DNA from: JADLHS01 sp020848635
Lineage (GTDB): Bacteria; Verrucomicrobiota; Verrucomicrobiia; Limisphaerales; JADLHS01
Direction: 5' to 3'
Length of the DNA: 64,000 nucleotides
Assembly (NCBI GenBank): GCA_037044975.1
Contig: JBAOIL010000037.1
Location: 62,001 to 126,000, forward strand
Part shown: one piece after another, positions 8,611 to 16,637 of the stretch
How the letters are laid out: every line of letters starts with the position of its first letter
Numbering within the stretch: the stretch's first letter is position 1
Notes under the pieces: model-generated
Database searches by the model: none
What the model saw: the letters and a program-made list of their open reading frames with translations, nothing else
Told to the model about the DNA's origin: nothing
Position numbers and translations under genes: made by a program

Positions 8611-8698
8611 GGAAGGCAGAAGCCGGAAGGCTGAAGGCTGAAGGCGGACGGCTGAGGTTCAACAGGCGCTCGACCTTCGACTCTCGACCCTCGACCAA
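8611..8698. repeat. Heptanucleotide tandem-repeat tracts (GGAAGGC-like and CGACCNT-like)
   Basis: 8611-8652 reads as six heptamers: GGAAGGC, AGAAGCC, GGAAGGC, TGAAGGC, TGAAGGC, GGACGGC. 8671-8698 reads as four: CGACCTT, CGACTCT, CGACCCT, CGACCAA. Both lie in the C-terminal coding part of the O-antigen-ligase-like gene and keep its local frame, adding the odd peptide PSAFSLQPSGFCLPS. They have the same periodicity as the tracts at 7914-7992 and 9392-9419, although the unit sequences differ. Confidence 0.8.
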
Positions 8699-9083
8699 GT
8701 GTTAGGCCAATGAAGGCGACAAGGCACAGGAGCGCGGGGACCCCGAGCGTCGTTCCGAGCGTGAAATAGTCGTTCATTTGAATGGCAGCTCCTTCGGCCA
8801 CTTTCGGCGTGCGATAGAACTCGTCATACACTTGTCCCGGTTGGTTCCAGCCGAAACCCAGCCACGGTTTCTCCGCCATCATTTGCAACGACCCCTGGTA
8901 GGCCGCCACCCGGTTGCGCCATGAAAAATCATTCACGTTGCCAACGGAGAACGCCCGGCGCGCGACCAGGCGATCCGTGTGCCGGAAGTTCCAGAAGGCC
9001 AGAACGAAAACAGATGCCAGAATGACCGAGGTCGGAAGCCAGTTCTTTTTTAACCGCGAAACATACGAACTACACGAAAGTGA

Positions 9084-9226
9084 TTCTCCCTCTCCGCCTC
9101 GCGCTCCCTTCTCCGCATCGGATGGGGAGAAGGTGGCCGAAGGCCGGATGAGGTGTTCCTGGGAGAGTGGGGAGAGTCCGACGCCACCCTCGCCCATCGG
9201 ATGGGAGAGGGGCTGGGGGTGAGAGG
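9084..9226. repeat. Diverged copy of the GAGAGGG/CCCTCTCCC inverted-repeat element (family M1)
   Basis: This stretch contains CTCCCTTCTCC..GGGGAGAAGG..GGCCGGATGAGG and, at its right end, CATCGGATGGGAGAGGGGCTGGGGGTGAGAGG. The ends resemble those of the better preserved copies at 33870-34029, 35452-35609 and 38362-38526. It interrupts the O-antigen-ligase-like reading frame between the SRGAW motif and the C-terminal part. There is no coding capacity for a transposase, so it would be a non-autonomous (MITE-like) element. Confidence 0.6.
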
Positions 9227-9391
9227 TTTCCGGTGCGGTGGGTCAGCCGCCGTGCAGCCAATGCCAAAGTCAAGATACGCCAAGCCGACACGCCGTCCCC
9301 AGCCACGCCCCGCGACTGTAACTCTTGACCAACCCCAGCCCGCACAATCCCGCAGCAGTTAGGAGCGAAACGATCTTCACCCAGCGCCACC

Positions 9392-9419
9392 ATTCCGCAC
9401 TCCGCAATCCGCATTCCGC
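9392..9419. repeat. Heptanucleotide tandem repeat (ATTCCGC-like, four copies)
   Basis: Four successive heptamers ATTCCGC, ACTCCGC, AATCCGC and ATTCCGC lie within the broken O-antigen-ligase-like gene. On the minus strand they encode AECGLRSAE, which looks foreign to the protein family. A frame change of the host gene is close by (9440-9500). Confidence 0.8.
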
Positions 9420-10304
9420 AGTTGACCGACTTTGGACCTTCAACTTTAGCCTCAAGACGGCTTGCCCGATTGCCAGCACAACTCCCTACCCCCATCAAAA
9501 TCCCAAACGTATTCGGATTGGCCCACAGCCCGCTCCAACGCGCCTGGCCACGATATTGAAAATTCTGTAACGATTCGGGACGCCACACGGCGGCTGATGG
9601 AAAGCAGAACGAGCGTGAAGGCAAGAACCACGCCCGCAATGTTGAATGGTTCGCTCCGCTTCGCTTCAACTGCGCGCCAGAACCGGAAACCAAAAAACAA
9701 CAGTGATGCCCGAAGCACAGGAGCAGCGCGTCCGTGGCTCTTCGACGCTTGGTCGTACCGCAATGCATACGCCAGCGCACCGATGGCGTACAGCGCAAGG
9801 CCGGCTGGCATCGGCGCGTCTCGCCAAAGATTCACCTCCCGATTCCATGAGCGGAGCAGCCAGATGAAACCAATGAAATAGACGGAGATGCAGATGACAA
9901 CGAGCCATTGCACATCCGCTGCCTGCAACGTCGCGTAGATTTCGGCCTGAGCTTGATTCAGGAATGGCCACGGCAAAGCGGCGCGATGCAGGTATTCCGA
10001 ACCCAGGCAAACGATCAATGACAGCCCAAGCAGCCCCGCCTTGAACGCCAGTCCAAGTGTTCGGGGCAGACTCATCCTAACCTCCGAGGTTCAAATGGCC
10101 GCAAGAGAACGCGAAGAACGCAGCGCGAAAGAGAAGGCTTAACCGAACCGATGCTTTGGGTTTCACCCACTGGATGAAAAGAATATCCACAGTTGGCGTC
10201 AATCATGTTCCTATCTTTGCGATCTCTGCGTTCTTTCGCGGCTCATCCAACCGCGTTTTCCAGGTTCATCGTTGAGCGCGGGCTGGCCGACGCGACGCAC
10301 TCCC

Positions 10305-10500
10305 TCATACCGGGTTCGCAACCGTTTGAACTCCTTCCGTAACCGCACGGTTCTGCCGCCAAAGCAGAAACAGCAACCCGTAACTGCCGACGAGTAAATA
10401 GGCCAGCAGCACTTTCATGAAGTGAAGTTCTCCGCCGCTTGGGGCGAGATGTGGAGGACGTCAGGAGATTGCCGTGGCAACCCAAACGGACGTTGTCAAT
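10305..10500 (-). pseudogene. Relic of a MauE/DoxX-like gene (module 2, truncated)
   Basis: Directly after the stop of the small exported protein at 10501, the minus strand continues with pieces of the C-terminal half of the MauE-like protein encoded at 12080-12616. In three frames it reads GCHGNLL, then DVLHISPQAAENF, then MKVLLAYLLVGSYGLLFLLWR. The intact copy has CNCLGNLTDALHISPQTAD and MKALLAYLLIGSYGLLIRQW. The first half of the gene is missing and there are two frame changes, so this is a decayed copy. Its position after a B-type peptide gene repeats the order seen in module 1. Bases 10076-10304 downstream hold nothing I recognise. Confidence 0.75.
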
Positions 10501-10860
10501 TCATCCGGCACAAGTTCCGCCAATCGTCTTTACATTGGTTATTATCGAACTACTTGTAGCCGATGTCACCATGCACCGAAGTACACCGTTGTCATACTCG
10601 CAGGTGCCATCGGAACGAACCGTAGGAACCGTCAAATCCGGATTTAGCATGACATAAATGCATTTTGAATTTGGTGTGCTTGGCTTGCACCACAAATTTA
10701 TCGCTGCCTCGGTTTCCGAACAGTCACTACCCTCTCCGAGGTACGCGCAATCCGTCTTGCTCACATTGGTTGGCTCTTGCTCACAATCGGCAAACACAGA
10801 CGCCGCCAAATGCAGATTGATGATCAGCGCACACATTACAACTCGAACTACTTTTCTCAT
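10501..10860 (-). CDS. Small exported eight-cysteine protein (module 2, type B)
   Basis: A 119 aa protein with a signal peptide (MRKVVRVVMCALIINLHLAA..ASVFA, cleavage near residue 24). The mature chain of about 95 residues has eight cysteines: DCE, DCA, DCS, WCK, KCI, TCE, RCM and a terminal TCAG. The gene at 12672-13088 encodes a protein of similar mature size, also with eight cysteines and ending SCGG, in the same position relative to its neighbours. I do not recognise a named family. The cysteine number suggests four disulfides in an extracytoplasmic peptide. It lies 30 bases downstream of the type A gene, probably in the same transcript. Confidence 0.7.
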   Translation of the reverse strand: MRKVVRVVMCALIINLHLAASVFADCEQEPTNVSKTDCAYLGEGSDCSETEAAINLWCKPSTPNSKCIYVMLNPDLTVPTVRSDGTCEYDNGVLRCMVTSATSSSIITNVKTIGGTCAG

Positions 10861-10890
10861 ACGTTTCCTTTCATTTTTGGTTTTGTTTTG

Positions 10891-12045
10891 CTAACGAGCG
10901 TCAGTCTTGGCAGACCTTCGCTGAAACAACAAGAATACTGCCAAGGACCCCAACATACACGCCACCAAGCAGGCTAGGACGATTGACCTTCGATGGCCGG
11001 GATTCACGTTAGGTTGGCGGACAAGTTCATTGGCTACGGCTGCCTGAATTCTGATTTGATTCCGATATTCAGGGTTTAAGTCCAATTCGCGCTGCTCGGG
11101 CCAGCGATTGGTTCCCTCGTATTCAATTCTTGGGGTTTCCCCACTTTTAACAACCCGTTCATCAGCCACAGTGATCATGCCATTAACGCTAGGTCTGTGA
11201 TCATTAAGAGCAGTTCCAATTTTGACTGCGGTGGCCGTACCTGAGAACGAGCGCAAACCGAACAAATCATCGCTGCTCTTGCCGTTTCTCTGAGGGTGGT
11301 AAATAACAAATGTGAAACGCTGTGGAAGAACATGGTTATTCACATTTGTCGTCACCGTTACTGTAAAGTAAGCATTGGTGAACCCTTTGTCGTAAGGAGG
11401 AATGCGGACCTTTTTTAAGGGTGGGGTTACCGCAACCAAAGCCTCATTGTCCCAGTAATACAAATTCCCATCAGCGTGATACGCGACGGATGATAACAGC
11501 CTCGGCACCGCATCAAAACGCTGCAGATCTACCCGCTGATGAAATCCGTGACGATGAAGATGCCGGTCCTGTAGGACGTAGAACAGAAGAGGTTCAGCAA
11601 GTCCGTTTGAAATCGAATTAAAGTAACACGAAGAGGCGTAAGCCAGCCAGAGAACTGACGCATAGGGCGATCGGTAGCTATGCGGGACAGGACCGCTTTG
11701 GATAAAGCCCGCCCCAGAATTTGCACCAGCCTTTTTGCCTTGGCTGAGCAAATCCAGGTTGTGATTGGCAAGACCAATCAATGAATACACTTCGCGCCCA
11801 TCTCCTCCGCACTCGAAATAGTCAAACGGATTACCCTCTTCAACGACTCGTACTAGCCACTTGCAGCCATCAACCAAGATATTAAAGCGAGCTTTTTTTG
11901 ATTCCACCGGCGAGTTTTGTCCGGGTTTAAACCCCAAGGTCTCAATCTCACCTTCAACTGAAAAACTCTGCCCCCCGGAATTGGAAGAACTCACTAGCAA
12001 CACCAGGTACAGAACTAGAATTCGCTTGGTCACCGTGTAATTCAT
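10891..12045 (-). CDS. Exported protein with C-terminal membrane anchor (module 2, type A)
   Basis: A 384 aa protein of no family I recognise. It has a signal peptide (ILVLYLVLLVSSSNSGGQ, residues 9-26), a long extracytoplasmic part, and a C-terminal TM segment (SIVLACLVACMLGSLAVFLLF) followed by a short basic tail. The section around CKWLVRVVEEG..DYFECGGDGREVYSL corresponds to NWRI..EPVIECEGGIGYYEASL in the protein encoded at 13124-14511. Other matched stretches are LLSSVAYHADGNLYY against HLVSSAVYGWVGKQI, and the membrane-proximal region. It begins 34 bases downstream of the MauE-like gene of module 1, so the two modules are probably one operon. Confidence 0.7.
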   Translation of the reverse strand: MNYTVTKRILVLYLVLLVSSSNSGGQSFSVEGEIETLGFKPGQNSPVESKKARFNILVDGCKWLVRVVEEGNPFDYFECGGDGREVYSLIGLANHNLDLLSQGKKAGANSGAGFIQSGPVPHSYRSPYASVLWLAYASSCYFNSISNGLAEPLLFYVLQDRHLHRHGFHQRVDLQRFDAVPRLLSSVAYHADGNLYYWDNEALVAVTPPLKKVRIPPYDKGFTNAYFTVTVTTNVNNHVLPQRFTFVIYHPQRNGKSSDDLFGLRSFSGTATAVKIGTALNDHRPSVNGMITVADERVVKSGETPRIEYEGTNRWPEQRELDLNPEYRNQIRIQAAVANELVRQPNVNPGHRRSIVLACLVACMLGSLAVFLLFQRRSAKTDAR

Positions 12046-12079
12046 ACGAATTGGCTAAATTTCAGTCCGCCATCTAGAT

Positions 12080-12616
12080 TTAGTTCTCTGTCGAGAGTGA
12101 CACATTACCATTTGCACTCAACAATTCGGGCCTGTTGCCAAGTCGCCACTGGCGGATTAGCAACCCGTAGCTGCCGATAAGCAGGTAGGCGAGCAGCGCT
12201 TTCATGATGTTGTCTGCGGTCTGCGGCGAGATGTGGAGGGCGTCCGTGAGGTTGCCGAGACAATTACACGGACGATGCCAATGCATCCACCAAAGACCGA
12301 GGCGATACACCACAAAGTTGGTGGACATCCAAGCCACCAACCCGAGCGCAAGTGTTTGCCGTTTGCTGAAAAAACAGACCAGCGCGATCACAATTTCCGC
12401 CAATCCAACCAGCAGCATCAATTGCCCAAACTTGATGCCGATAATGGGATCAACAACTGCCAGGAACTTGGAATTGCCCAACCCACTCCAAATCTTGGCA
12501 ATTCCAGTGATCGCAAGAATCGACCCGGCGCTGAGTACGAAACAATTCGGAAAGAAGTTGTAGTTGCGACCTCCGGCGTCCGCAACATGTTTTGCAGTTG
12601 CTTTGTTTAGGTCCAT
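12080..12616 (-). CDS. MauE/DoxX-like redox-associated membrane protein (module 1, type C)
   Basis: A 178 aa protein with four membrane segments (FVLSAGSILAITGIAKI, QLMLLVGLAEIVIALVCF, TLALGLVAWMSTNFVVYRLG, IMKALLAYLLIGSYGLLI). Between segments 3 and 4 is HRPCNCLGNL. This Cys-X-Cys-x-Gly motif is typical of the MauE/DoxX redox-associated family, whose members are linked to disulfide formation or maturation of exported proteins. It follows the eight-cysteine peptide gene with a gap of about 55 bases. The paralogues here are 3422-3976, without the Cys pair, and the relic at 10305-10500. The family assignment is moderately sure; its role in folding the neighbouring peptide is inference from context. 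Confidence 0.72.
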   Translation of the reverse strand: MDLNKATAKHVADAGGRNYNFFPNCFVLSAGSILAITGIAKIWSGLGNSKFLAVVDPIIGIKFGQLMLLVGLAEIVIALVCFFSKRQTLALGLVAWMSTNFVVYRLGLWWMHWHRPCNCLGNLTDALHISPQTADNIMKALLAYLLIGSYGLLIRQWRLGNRPELLSANGNVSLSTEN

Positions 12617-12671
12617 TTATCCGCATGATCGTACCATTTATCTGTCCCCCAAACCGAGGTAACGCCAACGA

Positions 12672-13088
12672 CTAGCCGCCACAAGACGTGTCATTATTAT
12701 ATGCTTGTAGAACTTGCCCTTGCTGTGTAGGTCCGTCCTGAACCCAACCGCCTGTGTCACAGCCACAAGCCGTCCCAGAATGAGTATACTGAGTCAGCGT
12801 GCCCGAAACATAATATTGAAAACACACAAGATTATTAATATTAGGCCCTGTGCAGCTTTGTGGAGTCGGGCTTAATTCAACCTTCCAACACCCCCCAGAA
12901 GGCGTTCCATTGTTGCCGCAATTCGGATTCGGATCGTCCTTTGGTGTTGCACAGGCCGCGAAGGCGTCAGCGATATACTGCTCTGAAAACAGCGATAGCA
13001 ATAACGCAAGCGCCATCGGTATAGTCATCAATCGTTGGAAACATCTTGGCCAGTTCGATTTATTCATGTGCAATGTAGTTCGTTTCAT
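12672..13088 (-). CDS. Small exported eight-cysteine protein (module 1, type B)
   Basis: A 138 aa protein, or 131 aa if the second Met at 13067 is used. The signal peptide core is MALALLLSLFSEQYIADAFA. The mature part of about 95 residues is rich in Gly, Asn, Thr and Pro and has eight cysteines (ACAT, NPNC, GGCW, QSCT, LVCF, ACGC with two, SCGG). The C-terminal SCGG mirrors TCAG in the module 2 protein. No family is recognised. It starts 35 bases after the type A gene and ends about 55 bases before the MauE-like gene, consistent with a three-gene unit. Confidence 0.7.
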   Translation of the reverse strand: MKRTTLHMNKSNWPRCFQRLMTIPMALALLLSLFSEQYIADAFAACATPKDDPNPNCGNNGTPSGGCWKVELSPTPQSCTGPNINNLVCFQYYVSGTLTQYTHSGTACGCDTGGWVQDGPTQQGQVLQAYNNDTSCGG

Positions 13089-13123
13089 GGTTCTGCCTTT
13101 TTGTTATGTTCATTGTTCAAAGT

Positions 13124-14511
13124 TTACTGCGATGGAACCGTGTTGCTCGATTCTCTAGTTCGAGCCAAATACTTCCAGAAAATGATAGCAACCACTGGGA
13201 ACGCCAACAGAAATGCGAGCAATGCCCAACGCAAATAGGGCTTTGGTGGGGAAGTTTTAGCGATCTCGGAAGTGCGCTTGTACAGGCTGCCTTGCTTAAT
13301 TTGCTCTGTAGTGGGTGGGGTGTTCGAATCGAGCAAGTATCCGAGATGTGCACCCTTCAATTCTCCGGCGGAGAGTCGGTAATCGCTGACAAAGGTTTTG
13401 CCAGGCACCTTGACCTCCAGGGATTCATTTGAAGTAAGAAGGCTGACCTTAATTACTGAAGCAACAACAGTGGATACTACTTTCGGTTCTTTGTTTTCCG
13501 ACCGCTCCGTATCGAAGCGAGTGAGTTTGAAACTGAGAGGCAACTTCAAACCGCTGCAATTCGTTGGGACATCAACATCATAACGCGCCGCCATGTCGAA
13601 CGGTTTGCTTACATCTGATGTGTTAATGTCTTCTAGCGTGCCATTCGGAAGAATTTGTTTGCCCACCCAACCATAGACCGCACTCGAAACGAGGTGAGGG
13701 GGCTCTCGCAAATTGGTTCCAACTAGCGTGTCGAAAGCGAGTCTTTTGTCGATTTCCATCATCCCAAATCTGAAGTAGCATTTTGTTTGTACCATCCTTT
13801 TGTTCATTGGGCGGAGTGAAGGCGAAGCAAAGAAACGCAACATAGGACGGATCCACTCGCGGATATTTGCTTTGCAGTACATCAGCAATAGCGACATTGT
13901 CCACCAGATTAGCAGTAGCCTTTTCGGACGTAACTGGCATTTTCTTGAACGCAGCTGAACCCGAAAACGAGTTGGGAATGGCGGTTTGGATTTTAGGGTT
14001 GGCGGTCGCAAAATAAACATCGTCTTTTTTCGATTCTTTGAGTTTTGTGCGCAAACTCTGAAACGGTGATTCTGAGCTTTTGTATGCCGATTCCAAACCA
14101 GTTACCATTAATATGCAATCGTTCGTACTGAGAGATGCCTCATAATACCCTATGCCCCCCTCGCATTCGATCACAGGCTCCGTACAGTATCCGCCAGTTA
14201 ATTGCACCAACATTCACGTCGAACATCATCACATTCTTGTAAGATGGATTGCCTGAAGCATTGAAAGCTGTATACGTGAGGTAACCCATTGCTTCATAAC
14301 TGCCCGCAATACAGATTCTGGCGCTACATGTCAGTAGTAGTATGGTGAGTAATCCGGACAGAAAGGGGTCGGTTCTTGGTATTGATATATTTCCAATCTC
14401 TACCGCAACACTTCGAGGGCGGGCGGCCCGGTGAGAGCAGTGCTTGGGTAATCTCCTTCCATCGCAGCCCGGGGAACTGAAGCCGTGTTTCGGAATAGGG
14501 GCACTTGCCAT
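13124..14511 (-). pseudogene. Exported protein with C-terminal membrane anchor (module 1, type A), frameshifted
   Basis: A homologue of the 10891-12045 protein lies across three frames. SGLLTILLLTCSARICIAGS (signal peptide) through MMFDVNVGAINWRI is in the first, to about 14190. YCTEPVIECEGGIGYYEASL through VAFLCFAFTPPNEQKDGTNK is in the second, to about 13790. EIDKRLAFDTLVGTNLREPP through the C-terminal TM (WALLAFLLAFPVVAIIFWKY) is in the third. With two single-base corrections it would be roughly 430-460 aa. The start is uncertain: the signal peptide is not preceded by an obvious ATG in a good position. Either the gene is decayed or the sequence has two indel errors; the rest of module 1 is intact. 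Confidence 0.65.
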
Positions 14512-15010
14512 TTTGGTTTCCCTTTTCTTCCGTTGTAGCGAATCGTCAGCATGGTGCCCCCCCCCAAAGGAAAGTCAACGGCTATTTTCAGAAAGTTTTG
14601 CCGCGATTTGCACGGCTTTTCTCGAATTCCCACGAGGCGGGTGGGCGGCGCTTCGTGTTAATTCGGGAGTTGGGTTGACCCGGTCTGATGGACAACTTCG
14701 TGCCGTTCCATCGTCACCGACTTTGCGAAAACATGAGGCCCATCACCCCAGTCCTCTCCCCCTCGGCGGGGGAGAGGGAGTAAGTGCCGCAGCGCGGCGC
14801 GGCCAGCGCATCCTCGTGACGCTGGAGCGGGAATTCGCGCTTCGCTCCACCGACGTGGGAGCAGTTGGCCGTTGGAAGACTCCCCACTTTGCAGGAAACA
14901 AGGTGACGAGTTTCAAATCTTTCCGGTTCCAAAAGGATGAGTTAGAGACTCCTCACGTCGTCTCCTACTTTCTGAGAGAGCGGCCAGAATTCCACGCGCG
15001 GTTCCGTTCT
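14512..15010. other. Gene-free stretch with two kinds of intergenic repeat
   Basis: I see no gene. Bases 14733-14775 carry one end of the M1 inverted-repeat family (CATCACCCCAGTCCTCTCCC, then GGGGGAGAGGGA). Bases 14876-14982 are the second copy of the R1 element seen at 3325-3428. A run of nine C residues lies near 14553-14561. The stretch separates the type A gene of module 1 from the end of the DUF1080-LamG gene, both on the minus strand, so it would hold the promoter of the A-B-C block. I do not see a convincing -35/-10 pair. Confidence 0.6.
14876..14982. repeat. Intergenic inverted-repeat element, family R1 copy 2
   Basis: GAAGACTCCCCACTTTGCAG, then GAAACAAGGTGACGAG, CTTTCCGGTTCC, GGATGAGTTAGAGACTCCTC and ACGTCGTCTCCTACTTT. 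This aligns base for base, with scattered differences, to 3325-3428. The left and right halves are imperfect inverted copies. As at the first site, it sits just downstream of a gene end (the DUF1080-LamG stop at 15011). Confidence 0.75.
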
Positions 15011-16446
15011 TCAACGTCCAGCCTTGCCGGGTTTTTCCACCCCGCTGAGCATCGCCAATTCGTCGTCCGTCAGCGCCCGTGACCAAAGGGCGGCCGCTTC
15101 CAATTCCCCCCGGAAGTGCCGGACCACCTTGCCCGCGTCCGTCTCCGCGCCAATCAGCAGCGGTTCCGAATTCTTCTGCAAGTCACCGCTCCATGGCTTG
15201 CCGGCCATGCGTCGGCCATCGCAGAAGAGGTCCAGAGTCTTGCCATCGAATCTGCCGACCAAGTCAAGCCAGGCGGTGGCCGCGATCTGTGAAACCGGGA
15301 AACTGACCATCACCCAGCCCCGGTCGGTTCGGATTTCAAATCCAAGGTCGCCGCCCGGCGTCTCGGGCAGATTCGTGCCGAAGAGATTGAACTGAACCTG
15401 CTCGCGGCTGCCGCGCTTGCCGAACAACGCCGCGTCCCAGACGCCGCGCGGATCTCGCGCCCGCACATACACCGTCAGCGCTTCCGTGCCGCCCGACAAA
15501 TCCGGGCCGGCATCGAAGTAAGCACCGTCAAGGACCACCACATCCGTGTTGGCGCTTGCGCCGGGGCCGGCCGCGCGCACGTTCAGCTCGAACTTTTCCC
15601 AGCCGGGAATGTGCCGCAGCGGCGGTTGCGCGCCATGACCGCCGGTGTCCAACGGCCACCAGGCAATCGCCTCCCGCCGTAGCGCCAGCTGCCGTGGCGT
15701 TACCAGAAAGCGACCCGTTTTAAGTCGCTTCGTGGCCGCCTTGATCACCTTGAGGCGGATATCCTTGAACTTCACCACCGTGGGCGGACCGCTGTGCAAC
15801 TGGAGCGCCAGGATGCCCTGGAGTTCCCGGCGTCGGGGATCGTTGTCCTCGACTTCCGCGGCCAGCCGGCCATCCACGCGCAATGTGATTCGGGGCCAAC
15901 ACAAGTCAGGTGATACTCGTGCCAGTCTTCCAAGCGAAACCAAGCCGGGCCTTCGGCCTCCGCGAGCTTCGTGATCACGCGGCTGCCCTCGGCATCAAAG
16001 TCCGCCCTTTCGCCGCGCCACGCCAGCGTGTGACGGCCAAACTCGTCGTAGAGCCGCACGAGCCAAGGCGTTTGGAGATTATTGTCCACTTGGTAGCCGC
16101 AGACGTCGTGATCCGGGAGCAGCCGGCTGCGGAATTGGAAGCCGTTATTGATGCCACCCTCGCCGTTCACGCGCGACTTGAGCTTGAGTTCGAAATCTGC
16201 CAGCTCGCCGCCCTGCCACACGAGATATTGGTTCACCGGGCACGGATGCTCCTTCGTAATGCGACCGGTAATCGCTCCCGCATCCACAACCCAATAACTC
16301 GCATCGGGTGTTTCCCATCCGGCCAGTGATCGCCCATCGAAGAGGGAACGGAAGCCATCCTCGCTTGCCCCCATGAGGTTGATCGCGAGCAAGGAGAACA
16401 AGATGGTCTGAACGGCAGCACGATTGCTTTTCATCGGAGTTTTCAT
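15011..16446 (-). CDS. DUF1080 (3-keto-disaccharide hydrolase-like) plus LamG domain protein (one frameshift as sequenced)
   Basis: An exported carbohydrate-active protein. From the ATG at 16446 comes a signal peptide, then GFRSLFDGRSLAGWETPD, SYWVVDAGAITG and INNGFQFRSRLLPD.. VCGYQVDN, the DUF1080 hallmarks, a concanavalin-like fold. The frame changes near 15900 at a GGCCCC run. DUF1080 then resumes as ITLRVDGRLAAEVED and ends at VKFKDIRLKVI. From about 15600 a second concanavalin/LamG-like domain follows (LTVYVRARDPRGVWDAALFG, DLFCDGRRMAG, FRGELEAAALWSRALTDDEL). The join is seamless for the family, so a single-base indel in a short homopolymer explains the split. Total length would be about 478 aa. 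DUF1080 proteins usually sit with sugar oxidoreductases in PVC bacteria. Confidence 0.78.
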
Positions 16447-16637
16447 GCGATTGGCGGAGAAATGTTCACGAAAGCTGCGGCAGCGTCGAGATCAAGTTCG
16501 CCAACGGACAATTTCGTGAACGATCAGCCCGAGGGTTTGGGCTGCCAAATACGAATCGCGGTCAAAGGCCGGCTTGCGAAGAAATCCGACTGGTGATAAA
16601 CATAGTTGCAACAAGCCGCCGTAAGAAAGCAATCAAT

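Larger units (their letters stand above)
8484..10075 (-). pseudogene. O-antigen ligase/polymerase-like membrane protein, broken by frameshifts and repeats
   Basis: Pieces of one Wzy/WaaL-type protein lie in successive frames. The N-terminal TM part (MSLPRTLGLAFKAGLLGLSL through VLAFTLVLLSISRR) is in one frame from 10075 to about 9590. RGQARWSGLWANPNTFGILM lies in a second frame near 9500-9560. A third frame, ending at 9270, carries GLVKSYSRGAWLGTA. The C-terminal part (FSWRNRVAAYQGSLQMMAEK, then GFGWNQPG) is open from about 9060 to 8484. NPNTFG, SRGAW and WRxRxAxYQGSLQMMxxxPWLGFG are characteristic of the family. An inverted-repeat element sits at 9084-9226 and heptamer repeats at 9392-9419 and 8611-8698. 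I count at least three frame changes and one in-frame stop, so it is non-functional as sequenced. Confidence 0.72.

Noticed and set aside
14870..15010. tRNA or small structured RNA in the R1 element
   Set aside because: No cloverleaf, anticodon arm or T-loop; the structure is a simple long hairpin shared with 3325-3428.
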